64,000 nucleotides of DNA from Dehalococcoidia bacterium. Its GTDB lineage: Bacteria; Chloroflexota; Dehalococcoidia; Tepidiformales; Tepidiformaceae. A program made the position numbers and the translations under genes. Shown one piece after another: positions 32,847 through 40,569 of this stretch. The notes under the pieces are model-generated. The model searched no databases, was not told where the DNA came from, and saw only the letters and a list, made by a program, of their open reading frames with translations. The stretch's first letter is position 1, and each line of letters begins with the position of its first letter. The DNA lies in contig JADYYG010000008.1 in NCBI GenBank assembly GCA_020853755.1, positions 1-64,000 on the forward strand. Reading direction: 5' to 3'.

Positions 32847-34265
32847 TCAACCGGCGGCGCGGCCACCTTCACGGCCCAGGCAGCGCCACATCTCGTCCTT
32901 GTTCCCGAACTTCACCCGTGGACGTGACGCAGCCTGCCCCGCCGCGAGTTCGGCGTTGTCGATGGCGCACCAGTCGTCGAAGCTGGTGAACTCCACGCCG
33001 CGACTGCGCAGGAGCGCCACCACCGCTGTCTCGACTGGCGCCGAAGGGCCCCACGTCGCTCCTGCTGCGGCATCTTCGAGCATCGCAGCCACGGTCTCGA
33101 CGGCGTCAGGCTTGTTCGTCCCGATGACGCCGGAAGGCCCCCGCTTGATCCAGCCGGCAACGTACTCGCCCGTGACCGTCTCATCGGTTTCGGTGTCGAT
33201 AGCACGGCCCCGCCTGTTCGAAATCACGCCCCAGCGGTTATTGAACGGCACGCCGGGCAGGGGCATCCCACGGTAGCCAACCGAACGGAAGACGAGGCCA
33301 GCAGGTATCGTCTCCGTCTCGCCGGTGCTCTCAGCCGAGAGCGCGCCGCTGGCGGAACGGTGCAGCACGTTGCGCCCGAGCGTCATCGCCCCAACGCCGC
33401 CCGCGCCGTCATCGACCAGTGCGAGCGGCGAAACGAGGAAGCGCAGGTGCAGCCGCTTCTCCCGGCCCGCTGGCGCATGGGCGGCGAATTCGGCGATCAT
33501 CTCGACCTTTCGCGCGAGCATGCGGTCGTTCGCGGCTTCGAGTTCTTCGCGGCTGAGTTCGTCCAGTGCGGCCTCGTCCTTGCTGATGATGACATCGGCC
33601 GTCGCCAGTTCGCCGAGTTCCTTCAGTTCCGGATTGGTAAACGCCGCCTGGGCCGGCCCGCGCCGCCCGAGGAGGTAGACGTCGCGTACGCGGCTGCGGC
33701 TCAAGGCATCGATCGCGTACTCCGGCATATCCGTCTCGAGCAGTTCCTCGTGCGAAAGGCAGAGGATGCGCGCGACGTCAATCGCCACGTTGCCGACGCC
33801 GACCACTGCAACGGTCTCCTGCTGCAGGTCGAATTCGAGGTCGCAGTAGTCCGGGTGGCCGTTGTACCAGCCGACGAACGCGGTTGCCGGGTGGCTCCGC
33901 GCGAGGCCCTCGCCGGGAATCCCCATGTGCCGGTCGGTCTGGGCCCCTACGGTAAACAACACCTGGTGGTAGTGCTTCTGGAGGTCCGCCAGGAGCAGGT
34001 CGCGGCCGAACTCCACGTTCCCGAAGAACCGGAACCCGGGCGCGGCCGCAGTCTGCGCGAACGCCCGCGTGACGGTCTTGATCTTGAGGTGGTCGGGCGC
34101 GACCCCGTGCCGCACGAGGCCGTAGGGCGTCAGCAGCCGCTCGAACATGTCCACGCTGACCGGGACGTCAGCCTGCTTGAGCAGCGCCTCCGCAGCATAG
34201 AATCCGGCCGGGCCCGCACCGACAATCGCGACTCGCAGCGGGCCATCGCCCGCCTTCCAACCCAC
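32847..34265 (-). CDS. fprA: Ferredoxin-NADP+ reductase (FprA/adrenodoxin reductase family)
   Basis: A 472-residue flavoprotein that moves electrons between NADPH and ferredoxin. It has the FAD-binding AIVGAGPAGFYAAEALL near residue 13, LTPYGLVRHGVAPDH, the NADP Rossmann motif VVGVGNVAIDVARIL, and YLLGRRGPAQAAFTNPELKEL, the hallmark of adrenodoxin-reductase-type enzymes. Length is normal. A GTG start abuts the stop codon of the CBS protein (TGAGTG), so the two are co-expressed. Ferredoxin is not adjacent. Confidence 0.92.
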   Translation of the reverse strand: MGWKAGDGPLRVAIVGAGPAGFYAAEALLKQADVPVSVDMFERLLTPYGLVRHGVAPDHLKIKTVTRAFAQTAAAPGFRFFGNVEFGRDLLLADLQKHYHQVLFTVGAQTDRHMGIPGEGLARSHPATAFVGWYNGHPDYCDLEFDLQQETVAVVGVGNVAIDVARILCLSHEELLETDMPEYAIDALSRSRVRDVYLLGRRGPAQAAFTNPELKELGELATADVIISKDEAALDELSREELEAANDRMLARKVEMIAEFAAHAPAGREKRLHLRFLVSPLALVDDGAGGVGAMTLGRNVLHRSASGALSAESTGETETIPAGLVFRSVGYRGMPLPGVPFNNRWGVISNRRGRAIDTETDETVTGEYVAGWIKRGPSGVIGTNKPDAVETVAAMLEDAAAGATWGPSAPVETAVVALLRSRGVEFTSFDDWCAIDNAELAAGQAASRPRVKFGNKDEMWRCLGREGGRAAG

Positions 34266-34694
34266 TCAGGACTCCAGCAGCCGGGTTTCGAGATTCGCGG
34301 CGACGCCCCGGAGTTCGGCCAGCTGCGCCTTCACAAGGTCGCCGATCGTCACCATCCCGACGATTTCGCCGCCTTCGACGACAGGCAGGTGGCGGAACCG
34401 CTCGGCCGTCATCGTGCGGAGCACACTCTCAACGTCATCGTCGGGCGAACCGCAGATCACGGGGAACGTCATCACCTCGTCGACCGTGCGTTCGAGCGTC
34501 GAAGGGTCGCTGGCGAGCTTCCGGATAATGTCCCGCTCACTGAGCATCCCCGTCGGCAGGCCACCGCCGGCCACGACGATGACTGCGCCGATGTTGTTGG
34601 CAGCGAGCGTTGCCACCGCCGCCTCAACGAGCGCGCCCGGCTCGATGGTGAATGTCCTGTTGCCTTTCGAGGCAAGCACGGCCGACACCTTCAT
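34266..34694 (-). CDS. CBS-domain protein
   Basis: A 142-residue protein built of two CBS motifs: VEAAVATLAANNIGAVIVV and GMLSERDIIRKL in the first, and VESVLRTMTAERFRHLPVV with GMVTIGDLVKAQL in the second. CBS pairs bind adenosine nucleotides (AMP, ATP, SAM or c-di-AMP) and regulate partners. The stop codon touches the GTG of fprA, which implies a regulatory or redox link, but no target is identified. It resembles stand-alone IMPDH-like CBS proteins. Confidence 0.88.
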   Translation of the reverse strand: MKVSAVLASKGNRTFTIEPGALVEAAVATLAANNIGAVIVVAGGGLPTGMLSERDIIRKLASDPSTLERTVDEVMTFPVICGSPDDDVESVLRTMTAERFRHLPVVEGGEIVGMVTIGDLVKAQLAELRGVAANLETRLLES

Positions 34695-34823
34695 GGTCTG
34701 GGCCTCCTCACGGCTGGCTCATGCCATTGTGACATGCGCGGGGGTGCGCAACCGGTCCAAACGGTCCGAAATCAGGGGCTGCAGGAAGCGTCTTCGGGGT
34801 TCACCCGCGCCCTATCGAGCGGA

Positions 34824-35663
34824 TTAACCGTTCCACTCGGTGTCGAACACGCGCACCGCCGGGCCAGTCATGAAGACGGAACCCTGCCCATCCCATTCGA
34901 GCACGAGGTCGCCGCCCGGCATGTGGTCGACGATGCGGTCGCCTGTCAGGCCGCGCATCCTCGAGGCGGCACAGACCGCGCTCGCGCTCGTGCCCGAGGC
35001 CAGCGTGATGCCCGTGCCGCGCTCCCACACCCGGTGCCGAACCTCGCCCGGGCTGACCACCTGCACCACCTGGAAGTTCGTCCGCCGCGGGAAGAGCGGG
35101 TGGTTCTCCACCAATGGCCCAATGCGCTCGAGCGGGAACGTCGCAGGGTCGTGGTCGATGTAATGGATGGCGTGGGGGTTGCCCATGCTCGCCAGCGTCA
35201 GCTTCAGCTCCATCCCATCGACGACGAGCGGGAGGTCGACGACAGGCCCCAGGCCTTCGACGTTCGCGGGCAGCGAAGCCGGCGCAAAATTCGGCGGCCC
35301 CATGTCGACGCGCGCTGAGGTGATGACGCCGTTTTCGCGGAACAACTGGAGCACCTTGATGCCCCCGAGCGTCTCGACGGAGACGGTTTCGGCGTCCTTC
35401 GCCAGGAAGCCTTCCTCGACGGCGAACTTCACGAGGCAGCGGATGCCGTTGCCGCACATCTCCGCCTCGGAGCCGTCGGCGTTGAACATGCGCATGCGCA
35501 TGTCGGCCGTGTCCGACTTGAGCCCAAGGATCAGGCCATCGGAGCCGATCCCGAAGTGGCGGTCGCTGACCGCGCGGGCAACGTCTTCCCAGTCGTCACG
35601 CTCCTCCGTGGGGAGCGTGTAGACGTAGTCGTTGCCGGCGCCGTGCATCTTGGTAACACGCAT
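34824..35663 (-). CDS. dapF: Diaminopimelate epimerase with Ser at one catalytic Cys position
   Basis: DapF interconverts LL- and meso-diaminopimelate through two cysteines. The 279-residue protein has the first catalytic Cys, C70, in EMCGNGIRC. The second motif, normally ACGTG or ACGSG, reads LASGTS (221-226), so the second catalytic Cys appears to be S223. Other substrate-binding elements are intact: NDYVY, NADGSEAE, GNPH near 161 and WERGTGIT. It is paired functionally with dapL at 31613. A reduced or altered mechanism is possible; a true loss of function would be surprising since lysine and cell wall need it. Confidence 0.9.
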   Translation of the reverse strand: MRVTKMHGAGNDYVYTLPTEERDDWEDVARAVSDRHFGIGSDGLILGLKSDTADMRMRMFNADGSEAEMCGNGIRCLVKFAVEEGFLAKDAETVSVETLGGIKVLQLFRENGVITSARVDMGPPNFAPASLPANVEGLGPVVDLPLVVDGMELKLTLASMGNPHAIHYIDHDPATFPLERIGPLVENHPLFPRRTNFQVVQVVSPGEVRHRVWERGTGITLASGTSASAVCAASRMRGLTGDRIVDHMPGGDLVLEWDGQGSVFMTGPAVRVFDTEWNG

Positions 35664-35762
35664 GGAGGAAGTGTACCTGATCCAGGATTCGCGTCAGATC
35701 ACGAGTTGTTTCGCGGTTTCCGTCTTGACTCCCGCGAGTGTGGCGACTGCTACCCTGTGGCT

Positions 35763-35933
35763 GTGTCCAACGAGTTCACTGCTATCGTCGAACCGGCCGC
35801 CGAGGGCGGGTTCTGGGCATATTGCCCCGAAGTCCCCGCCGCAAACGGTCAGGGTGAGACCGTGGAAGAAACGCTTGAAGACCTGGCCGCGGCCATCGAA
35901 CTGGTCCTCGAAATGCTGCGCGAACTTGCCTGA
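35763..35933 (+). CDS. HicB-like small protein, orphan
   Basis: A 56-residue protein starting at a GTG (another GTG six bases upstream is possible): FTAIVEPAAEGGFWAYCPEVP, then NGQGETVEETLEDLAAAIELVLEML. This is the HicB antitoxin-like partial RNase-H fold. No HicA toxin is present on either side (the upstream 100 bp has no reading frame; the downstream gene is miaA on the other strand). Many such HicB genes are not part of toxin systems. No obvious ribosome-binding site. Confidence 0.72.
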   Translation: MSNEFTAIVEPAAEGGFWAYCPEVPAANGQGETVEETLEDLAAAIELVLEMLRELA

Positions 35934-35934
35934 C

Positions 35935-36873
35935 CTACCGGTTCTCCCCCCGGATTACGTTCGTGCAGGCCCCGGTGAAGATGTTCGCCTGCAGGTCGAT
36001 GTCGTCGGCGTCGCGAACCCAGGTGATGCGCCGATCGTCGCGCCGGAACCACTGGTCCTGGCTCCGGATGAGCCGATGGGTGGCCACCTTCGTCCGCTCC
36101 TTGGCCTCGGCCAGCGAGAGTTCGCCACGCAGCAGCCGCACGCATTCCCCGTAGCCGATCGACGACATCGCCGGGCAGTCCGCCGGGACACCGGCTGCCA
36201 GTAAGCCCTCGACCTCCGCGACCAGCCCCGCTTCGAACATCGCATCAACTCGCCGGTCCACGCGCGGGTAGAGCACATCGCGCGGCGCATCGACGCCGAA
36301 CAACAGGAACTCGAAGTCCGGCGTGCCCTTACTCTGCCACTCGCTCATCGTCCGGCCGCTTTTTTCGTAGACCTCGATAGCCCGGATCACGCGGCGGACG
36401 TTCCGGTGGTCGATGCGGGCCGCTGACAGCGGGTCAACTGCCGCCAACCGATCGGCGAGCGCTTCGTGCCCGTGTTCGGCAGCGAACGCCTCGAGTTCGG
36501 CGCGCAACGCCGGGTCGGGCGCGACATCCGGCGCCTGCCAGGCTTCGAGCAGGCCCCAAACGTACTGGCCCGTACCGCCAACCAGCCATGCGAACGTGTT
36601 CCTTGCCCAGATGGATTCGAGTGCGGCCTTCGCCTGCTGCTGGTAGAGGGTGAGGCCGTACCCATCGGCCGGCTCGGCGACGTCGAAGAGGTGGTGGCGA
36701 ACCTTCCGGCGGTCAGCGAGGCTGGGCTTCGCCGTGCCGATATCCATCCCGCGGTACACCTGGCGGCTGTCCGCGTTCACAATTTCCCCGCCCAGGCGCT
36801 GCGCCAGTTCGAGGGCAACCGCGGACTTCCCCGTCCCCGTCGCGCCAACGATGGCCACCAGCCGCCTCAGCAT
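35935..36873 (-). CDS. miaA: tRNA dimethylallyltransferase
   Basis: MiaA adds a dimethylallyl group to A37 of tRNAs that read UNN codons. The 312-residue protein has the P-loop IVGATGTGKSAVALELA near residue 8, NADSRQVYRGMDIGTAKPS, HHLFDV and the LVGGTGQYVWGL segment. It is the last gene of the tsaC-rpiB-pgk-unknown-tpiA-miaA run, starting 6 bp after tpiA. The pairing of t6A and i6A enzymes in one transcript with glycolytic genes is notable. Confidence 0.93.
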   Translation of the reverse strand: MLRRLVAIVGATGTGKSAVALELAQRLGGEIVNADSRQVYRGMDIGTAKPSLADRRKVRHHLFDVAEPADGYGLTLYQQQAKAALESIWARNTFAWLVGGTGQYVWGLLEAWQAPDVAPDPALRAELEAFAAEHGHEALADRLAAVDPLSAARIDHRNVRRVIRAIEVYEKSGRTMSEWQSKGTPDFEFLLFGVDAPRDVLYPRVDRRVDAMFEAGLVAEVEGLLAAGVPADCPAMSSIGYGECVRLLRGELSLAEAKERTKVATHRLIRSQDQWFRRDDRRITWVRDADDIDLQANIFTGACTNVIRGENR

Positions 36874-36879
36874 CGAACG

Positions 36880-37620
36880 CTACCCCGCGGCGGCGCAGAT
36901 GGCCGCAAAATCATCCGCCTTGAGCGAAGCGCCGCCAACGAGCGCGCCGTCGATGTCTGGCTGCGCCAGCAGTTCGGCCGCATTGGCCGCGTTCACGCTC
37001 CCGCCGTACTGGATACGGATGGCATCCGCGTGAACCGGCGCTATCTCGCGCAGCACCGAGCGGATGTAGGCGCAGGCCTGCTGGGCCACCTCGGGCGTCG
37101 CCGTTTCGCCGGTACCGATGGCCCAGACCGGTTCGTAGGCGATCGTCACCCGCTCGGACATGGTCAGGCCGGTGAGCCCGGCCCGAAGCTGCCTGTAGAG
37201 CACTTTCTCGGTCAGCCCGTCCTGCCTCTCCTGGAGCAGTTCACCGACGCAGACGATGGGGTCGAGCTTCGAGGCGAGCACAGCAGCGGTCTTCCGGTTC
37301 ACCCAGTCGTCCGTCTCACCAAAGAACTGGCGCCGCTCACTGTGCCCGATAATCACGAACTGGCACGACTCCTCGAGCATCGGCACGCTGACCTCGCCGG
37401 TGAACGCGCCCTTCGGCTCCCAGTAGACGTCTTGCGCGCCGAGGCGCACGTGCGACCCGCGCAGCGCCTCGCGGACAGGCGCGAGGTAGGGGAACGGCAC
37501 ACCAAGCCCGATATCGCAGGCCGCGCCTTCCGTCCGCTCGACGACGCCCTTCGCCAGGGCGACGGCTTCGGCCTCGGTGGTGTTCATCTTCCAGTTGCCG
37601 GCGATGTATGGCTTCCTCAT
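36880..37620 (-). CDS. tpiA: Triosephosphate isomerase
   Basis: TpiA interconverts dihydroxyacetone phosphate and glyceraldehyde-3-phosphate. The 246-residue barrel has the N-terminal AGNWKMN with catalytic Lys, the FVIIGHSERRQFFGE loop with catalytic His, AYEPVWAIGTG with the catalytic Glu, and the phosphate-binding YGGSVN and LVGGASL loops. Length fits. It lies 10 bp after the unknown membrane protein gene and 6 bp before miaA. Confidence 0.95.
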   Translation of the reverse strand: MRKPYIAGNWKMNTTEAEAVALAKGVVERTEGAACDIGLGVPFPYLAPVREALRGSHVRLGAQDVYWEPKGAFTGEVSVPMLEESCQFVIIGHSERRQFFGETDDWVNRKTAAVLASKLDPIVCVGELLQERQDGLTEKVLYRQLRAGLTGLTMSERVTIAYEPVWAIGTGETATPEVAQQACAYIRSVLREIAPVHADAIRIQYGGSVNAANAAELLAQPDIDGALVGGASLKADDFAAICAAAG

Positions 37621-37630
37621 GCGGTCCTCC

Positions 37631-38203
37631 TTAGCGGCGCTTCTTCTTCGCCGGCGGCGGTACGGCGCCGGTCCCGAAGCGCTCCACGAGCTTCGCCGGG
37701 TTTCGGACGCTGACCGCCACCTTCGTGGCCCTGACGCGCCAGAGCCGGGGGATCAGCCAGACGCGGATCGGTCGCTTAAGGGTGATTTCGGCGACCGGCC
37801 CCCATGCTGCGACGAGCGCGACATCGCCCCGGAAGCCCGTTCGCACGCCGAGACCGCCCCAGAGCGGCCAATCGCGCAGCCGTGCGCCGGACACATCCTT
37901 CGTTTCGATCACGGTGTCGACGAAGCCCGCGTAGCGGATGCGCATCCGGTCTTCCGAAATTGCCACGAATGACGTCGGCAGACGCAGGGCAACGCCGAAC
38001 AACCAGATAAAGAGCATGCCGAAGAACGCTGCCATCAGGACCAGCCAGCCGGGCCCGCCATCGAGGTAGCTCTTGATCACGACCACGCCGGCGATGGCGA
38101 GCGCTCCCGCGGCAATGGCGACAAGCAACTGCAGGCCGCGAATCCCGCGGAACCCGAAGAGGAGCGGCACGTGACCGGGTGGCGTGGGCTTCGGTTCGGC
38201 CAC
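37631..38203 (-). CDS. Two-helix membrane protein of unknown function
   Basis: A 190-residue protein with two predicted membrane helices at about 26-45 and 53-72, with a short loop between them, and a soluble C-terminal domain of about 100 residues that resembles a bacterial PH-like fold (SFVAISEDRMRIRY.. then strand-rich). The extreme C-terminus is very basic (PPPAKKKRR). It starts with GTG two bases after the pgk stop and precedes tpiA by 10 bp, so it is translated with the glycolytic genes. I do not recognise a named family. Confidence 0.7.
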   Translation of the reverse strand: MAEPKPTPPGHVPLLFGFRGIRGLQLLVAIAAGALAIAGVVVIKSYLDGGPGWLVLMAAFFGMLFIWLFGVALRLPTSFVAISEDRMRIRYAGFVDTVIETKDVSGARLRDWPLWGGLGVRTGFRGDVALVAAWGPVAEITLKRPIRVWLIPRLWRVRATKVAVSVRNPAKLVERFGTGAVPPPAKKKRR

Positions 38204-38205
38204 GG

Positions 38206-39393
38206 TCAGGCGTCCAACAGCGCGGCAACGCCCGGCAGTTCGCGCCCTTCGAGCATCTCCAGCGAAGCGCCGCCGCCGGTCGAAACATGCGTAAACCGGT
38301 CTTGCAGCCCTGCCTGGGCGACGACCGCAGCGGTTTCGCCGCCGCCAACAACGGTTGTCGCGTCGAGGTTCGCGATGGCCCGCGCGAGGTCGAACGACCC
38401 ATGCGAGAACTTCTCCATCTCGAAAACGCCCATCGGCCCGTTCCAGACCACCGCCTTCGCCCGGCCGAGCGCAGCGGCGTACTCCTTGACGGTCCGCGGA
38501 CCGATGTCGAGCACCATGTAGCCGCGCGGGATCTCGTTCACCGGACGTTCAAGCGCCTCGGCGTCTTCGGCGAACTTGCTGGCTGCGATGACATCGACCG
38601 GCAGGTGCACCTCGATACCCGCGGCTTTCGCCCGGGCGAGGATCTCCTTCGCGGCTGCAACCTGTTCGTCTTCCACGAGCGACATCTGGACATCAACGCC
38701 CGTCGCCTTGAGGAACGTGTTCGCCATCCCGCCGCCGACGAGCAACAGGTCGATCTTCGGCAACAGATGCTCGATCGCGGGGATCTTCGTGCTCACTTTC
38801 GCGCCGCCGACTACTGCCGCGAAGGGCTTCGGCGGGTTGGCCACGAGCGCGCTGAGATAGCGCACTTCCTTCTCCATGAGGAAGCCCGCCACCGCGGGAA
38901 GGTAGTGCGTGACGCCCTCCGTGGAGGCGTGCGCGCGGTGCGCGGCCCCGAATGCATCGTTCACGAAAACGTCCGCCAGCGAGGCCAACTGGGCGGCGAA
39001 TGCCGGGTCGTTCTTCTCCTCTTCCGGGTGGAAGCGCAGGTTTTCAAGCAGGAGCACGTGGCCGTTCATTGCTTCCACAGCCGCCGTGGCCACGGGTCCA
39101 ACGCAATCCTCGGCGAACAGCACCTCACGCCCGAGCAGGTTCGACATGCGGCCTGCCACCGGGGCCAGCGAGAGCGCCGGGTCGACGCCCTTGGGCCGCC
39201 CAAGGTGCGAGCAGACGATAACCTTCGCGCCCTTGCCAATGAGGTGTTCGATGGTCGGGAGCGATTCCCTGATGCGCGTGTCGTCGCCGACCTGGCCATC
39301 GTCGAGGGGCACGTTGAGATCCGCGCGGACGAGCACGCGCTTCCCGGCGACGTCGATGTCGCGCACCGTCTTCTTGCCGATGCCCTCGCTCAT
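38206..39393 (-). CDS. pgk: Phosphoglycerate kinase
   Basis: Pgk makes ATP from 1,3-bisphosphoglycerate. The 395-residue protein has the substrate-binding RADLNVP, HLGRPKG and LLENLRFHPEEEKNDP segments in the N-domain, DAFGAAHRAHAS, and the nucleotide-binding VVGGAKVSTK, GPMGVFE and VVGGGETAA in the C-domain. The ATG at 39393 overlaps the rpiB stop by 4 bp (ATGA). This is a complete, canonical enzyme in the middle of the tsaC-miaA operon. Confidence 0.95.
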   Translation of the reverse strand: MSEGIGKKTVRDIDVAGKRVLVRADLNVPLDDGQVGDDTRIRESLPTIEHLIGKGAKVIVCSHLGRPKGVDPALSLAPVAGRMSNLLGREVLFAEDCVGPVATAAVEAMNGHVLLLENLRFHPEEEKNDPAFAAQLASLADVFVNDAFGAAHRAHASTEGVTHYLPAVAGFLMEKEVRYLSALVANPPKPFAAVVGGAKVSTKIPAIEHLLPKIDLLLVGGGMANTFLKATGVDVQMSLVEDEQVAAAKEILARAKAAGIEVHLPVDVIAASKFAEDAEALERPVNEIPRGYMVLDIGPRTVKEYAAALGRAKAVVWNGPMGVFEMEKFSHGSFDLARAIANLDATTVVGGGETAAVVAQAGLQDRFTHVSTGGGASLEMLEGRELPGVAALLDA

Positions 39394-39854
39394 GAGGCGC
39401 CCGGCGCGCCGATGCCGCGGCGTTCGACCTTGGCCAGCTTCTCCCGGCGGCGGGTGTGGTTGCCGCCCTCCGGCGTGGCGGCGAGGAACGCCGTCAGGCA
39501 CTCATCGGCGACTGCGCGGCCAATTTCCCATGCCCCGAGGGCGAGCACATTCGCGTCCGTGTGCTGGCGCGCCCGTTCGGCGCCCCAGTGCGTATGGCAG
39601 AGCGCCGCGCGAGCGCCCGGCACCTTGTTCGCGACGATGCTGACACCGACGCCGTTGCTGCAGATGACCACGCCCAGGTCCACCTCGCCAGACACCGCCG
39701 CACGCGCGACCGGTTCGGCGAAGTCCGGGTAGTCGACACTGTCGGCCGAGTACGCGCCGAAGTCGACGGGCTCGTGGCCGAGTGATTTCGCCGTTTCGAT
39801 AAGGTGTTGCTTGAGTTCGAAACCGGCGTGATCCGCGCCAAAACCGACCTTCAC
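39390..39854 (-). CDS. rpiB: Ribose-5-phosphate isomerase B
   Basis: RpiB interconverts ribulose- and ribose-5-phosphate. The 154-residue protein opens GFGADHAGFELKQHL, has CSNGVGVSIVANKVPG with the catalytic Cys, and RAALCHTHWGAERARQHTDANVL. The GTG start at 39854 overlaps the tsaC stop (GTGA), and GAGGAG lies about 9 bases upstream. It is coupled to pgk by another 4-bp overlap. LacA/B and allose isomerases are sequence relatives, but context supports pentose phosphate metabolism. Confidence 0.93.
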   Translation of the reverse strand: MKVGFGADHAGFELKQHLIETAKSLGHEPVDFGAYSADSVDYPDFAEPVARAAVSGEVDLGVVICSNGVGVSIVANKVPGARAALCHTHWGAERARQHTDANVLALGAWEIGRAVADECLTAFLAATPEGGNHTRRREKLAKVERRGIGAPGAS

Positions 39855-40519
39855 GATCGAACGCTCCTCACAACCTGGATTTGGGCCAAACCAAGTATAC
39901 GGGCGACCGTTGCGCGGTCTATTGCGCCCTCGCGCACAATCCGCGGCGTTTCGCCCGAAGCATCGATGACCGTGGAATCGAGTCCCTTCGCCGTCGGCCC
40001 GGCATCGATGGCAATGGAGCAGGAAGCCCCGACCTGCGCGATGGCCTCGGCGCACGTCGTGGGGCTGTCGCCGCCGGAGATGTTCGCGCTCGAAGCCGCC
40101 ACCGGCCCGCCGAGTGCGTCCAGGACGTCCAGCGTTGCTTCGACCGGGACCATGCGGAACCCGACAGTCCGGCCGCCGCTGAGCGCGGGCGAATCCCAGC
40201 CGTCCTTCGCGGGGACGATGATGGTCCACGCCCCCGGCCCGAGGGCATCGACGAGCTGGCGTGCCGCATGGTTGACCACTGCGTAGCGGTCTAACAGCGC
40301 GGCATCGCGACCGAAGAGCAGTTGCAGCGGGAAGTCCGGCGCCCGCTGCTTCGCCGCATAGATGGCGCGAACAGCCGCATCGTCCCGCACGTCCGCGCAG
40401 AGGCCGTACACAGTGTCTGTCGGCAGGATGACCATTCCGCCTTTCGCAAGTGCCTGCGCGGCCGCTTCGGTCCCTTCTTTGCCCGGCGCCAACTGCTGCA
40501 AACGTTGCCCCCTCGCCAT
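39851..40519 (-). CDS. tsaC: Threonylcarbamoyl-AMP synthase (TsaC/Sua5 family)
   Basis: TsaC makes threonylcarbamoyl-adenylate from threonine, bicarbonate and ATP for t6A. The 222-residue YrdC-fold protein has [32 protein letters not shown] with Lys and Arg contacts, [14 protein letters not shown], and [16 protein letters not shown] start at the ATG at 40519; an in-frame TTG eight codons upstream lies in the promoter dyad. Its stop overlaps rpiB. The companion TsaB and TsaE lie at 24100-25176. Confidence 0.92.
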   Translation of the reverse strand: MARGQRLQQLAPGKEGTEAAAQALAKGGMVILPTDTVYGLCADVRDDAAVRAIYAAKQRAPDFPLQLLFGRDAALLDRYAVVNHAARQLVDALGPGAWTIIVPAKDGWDSPALSGGRTVGFRMVPVEATLDVLDALGGPVAASSANISGGDSPTTCAEAIAQVGASCSIAIDAGPTAKGLDSTVIDASGETPRIVREGAIDRATVARILGLAQIQVVRSVRS

Positions 40520-40534
40520 TCCGGGCTCGAATTC

Positions 40535-40553
40535 GTAGACCAAAGTCTACAAT
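40535..40553. promoter_or_regulatory. Dyad and promoter in the tsaC-guaA divergent region
   Basis: GTAGAC-CAAA-GTCTAC (40535-40550) is an inverted repeat with 6-bp arms in the 50-bp gap between two divergent genes. Overlapping it is TACAAT (40548-40553), a good -10 for guaA that would give a leader of only about 10 nt. An operator controlling both operons is plausible. No regulator is identified. Confidence 0.4.
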
Positions 40554-40569
40554 TTGGCTAGCCTTGCGT

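Noticed and set aside
32847-34265. Glutamate synthase small subunit
   Set aside because: The NADP motif and YLLGRRGPAQAAFT fit adrenodoxin-type FprA, and no GltB is nearby.
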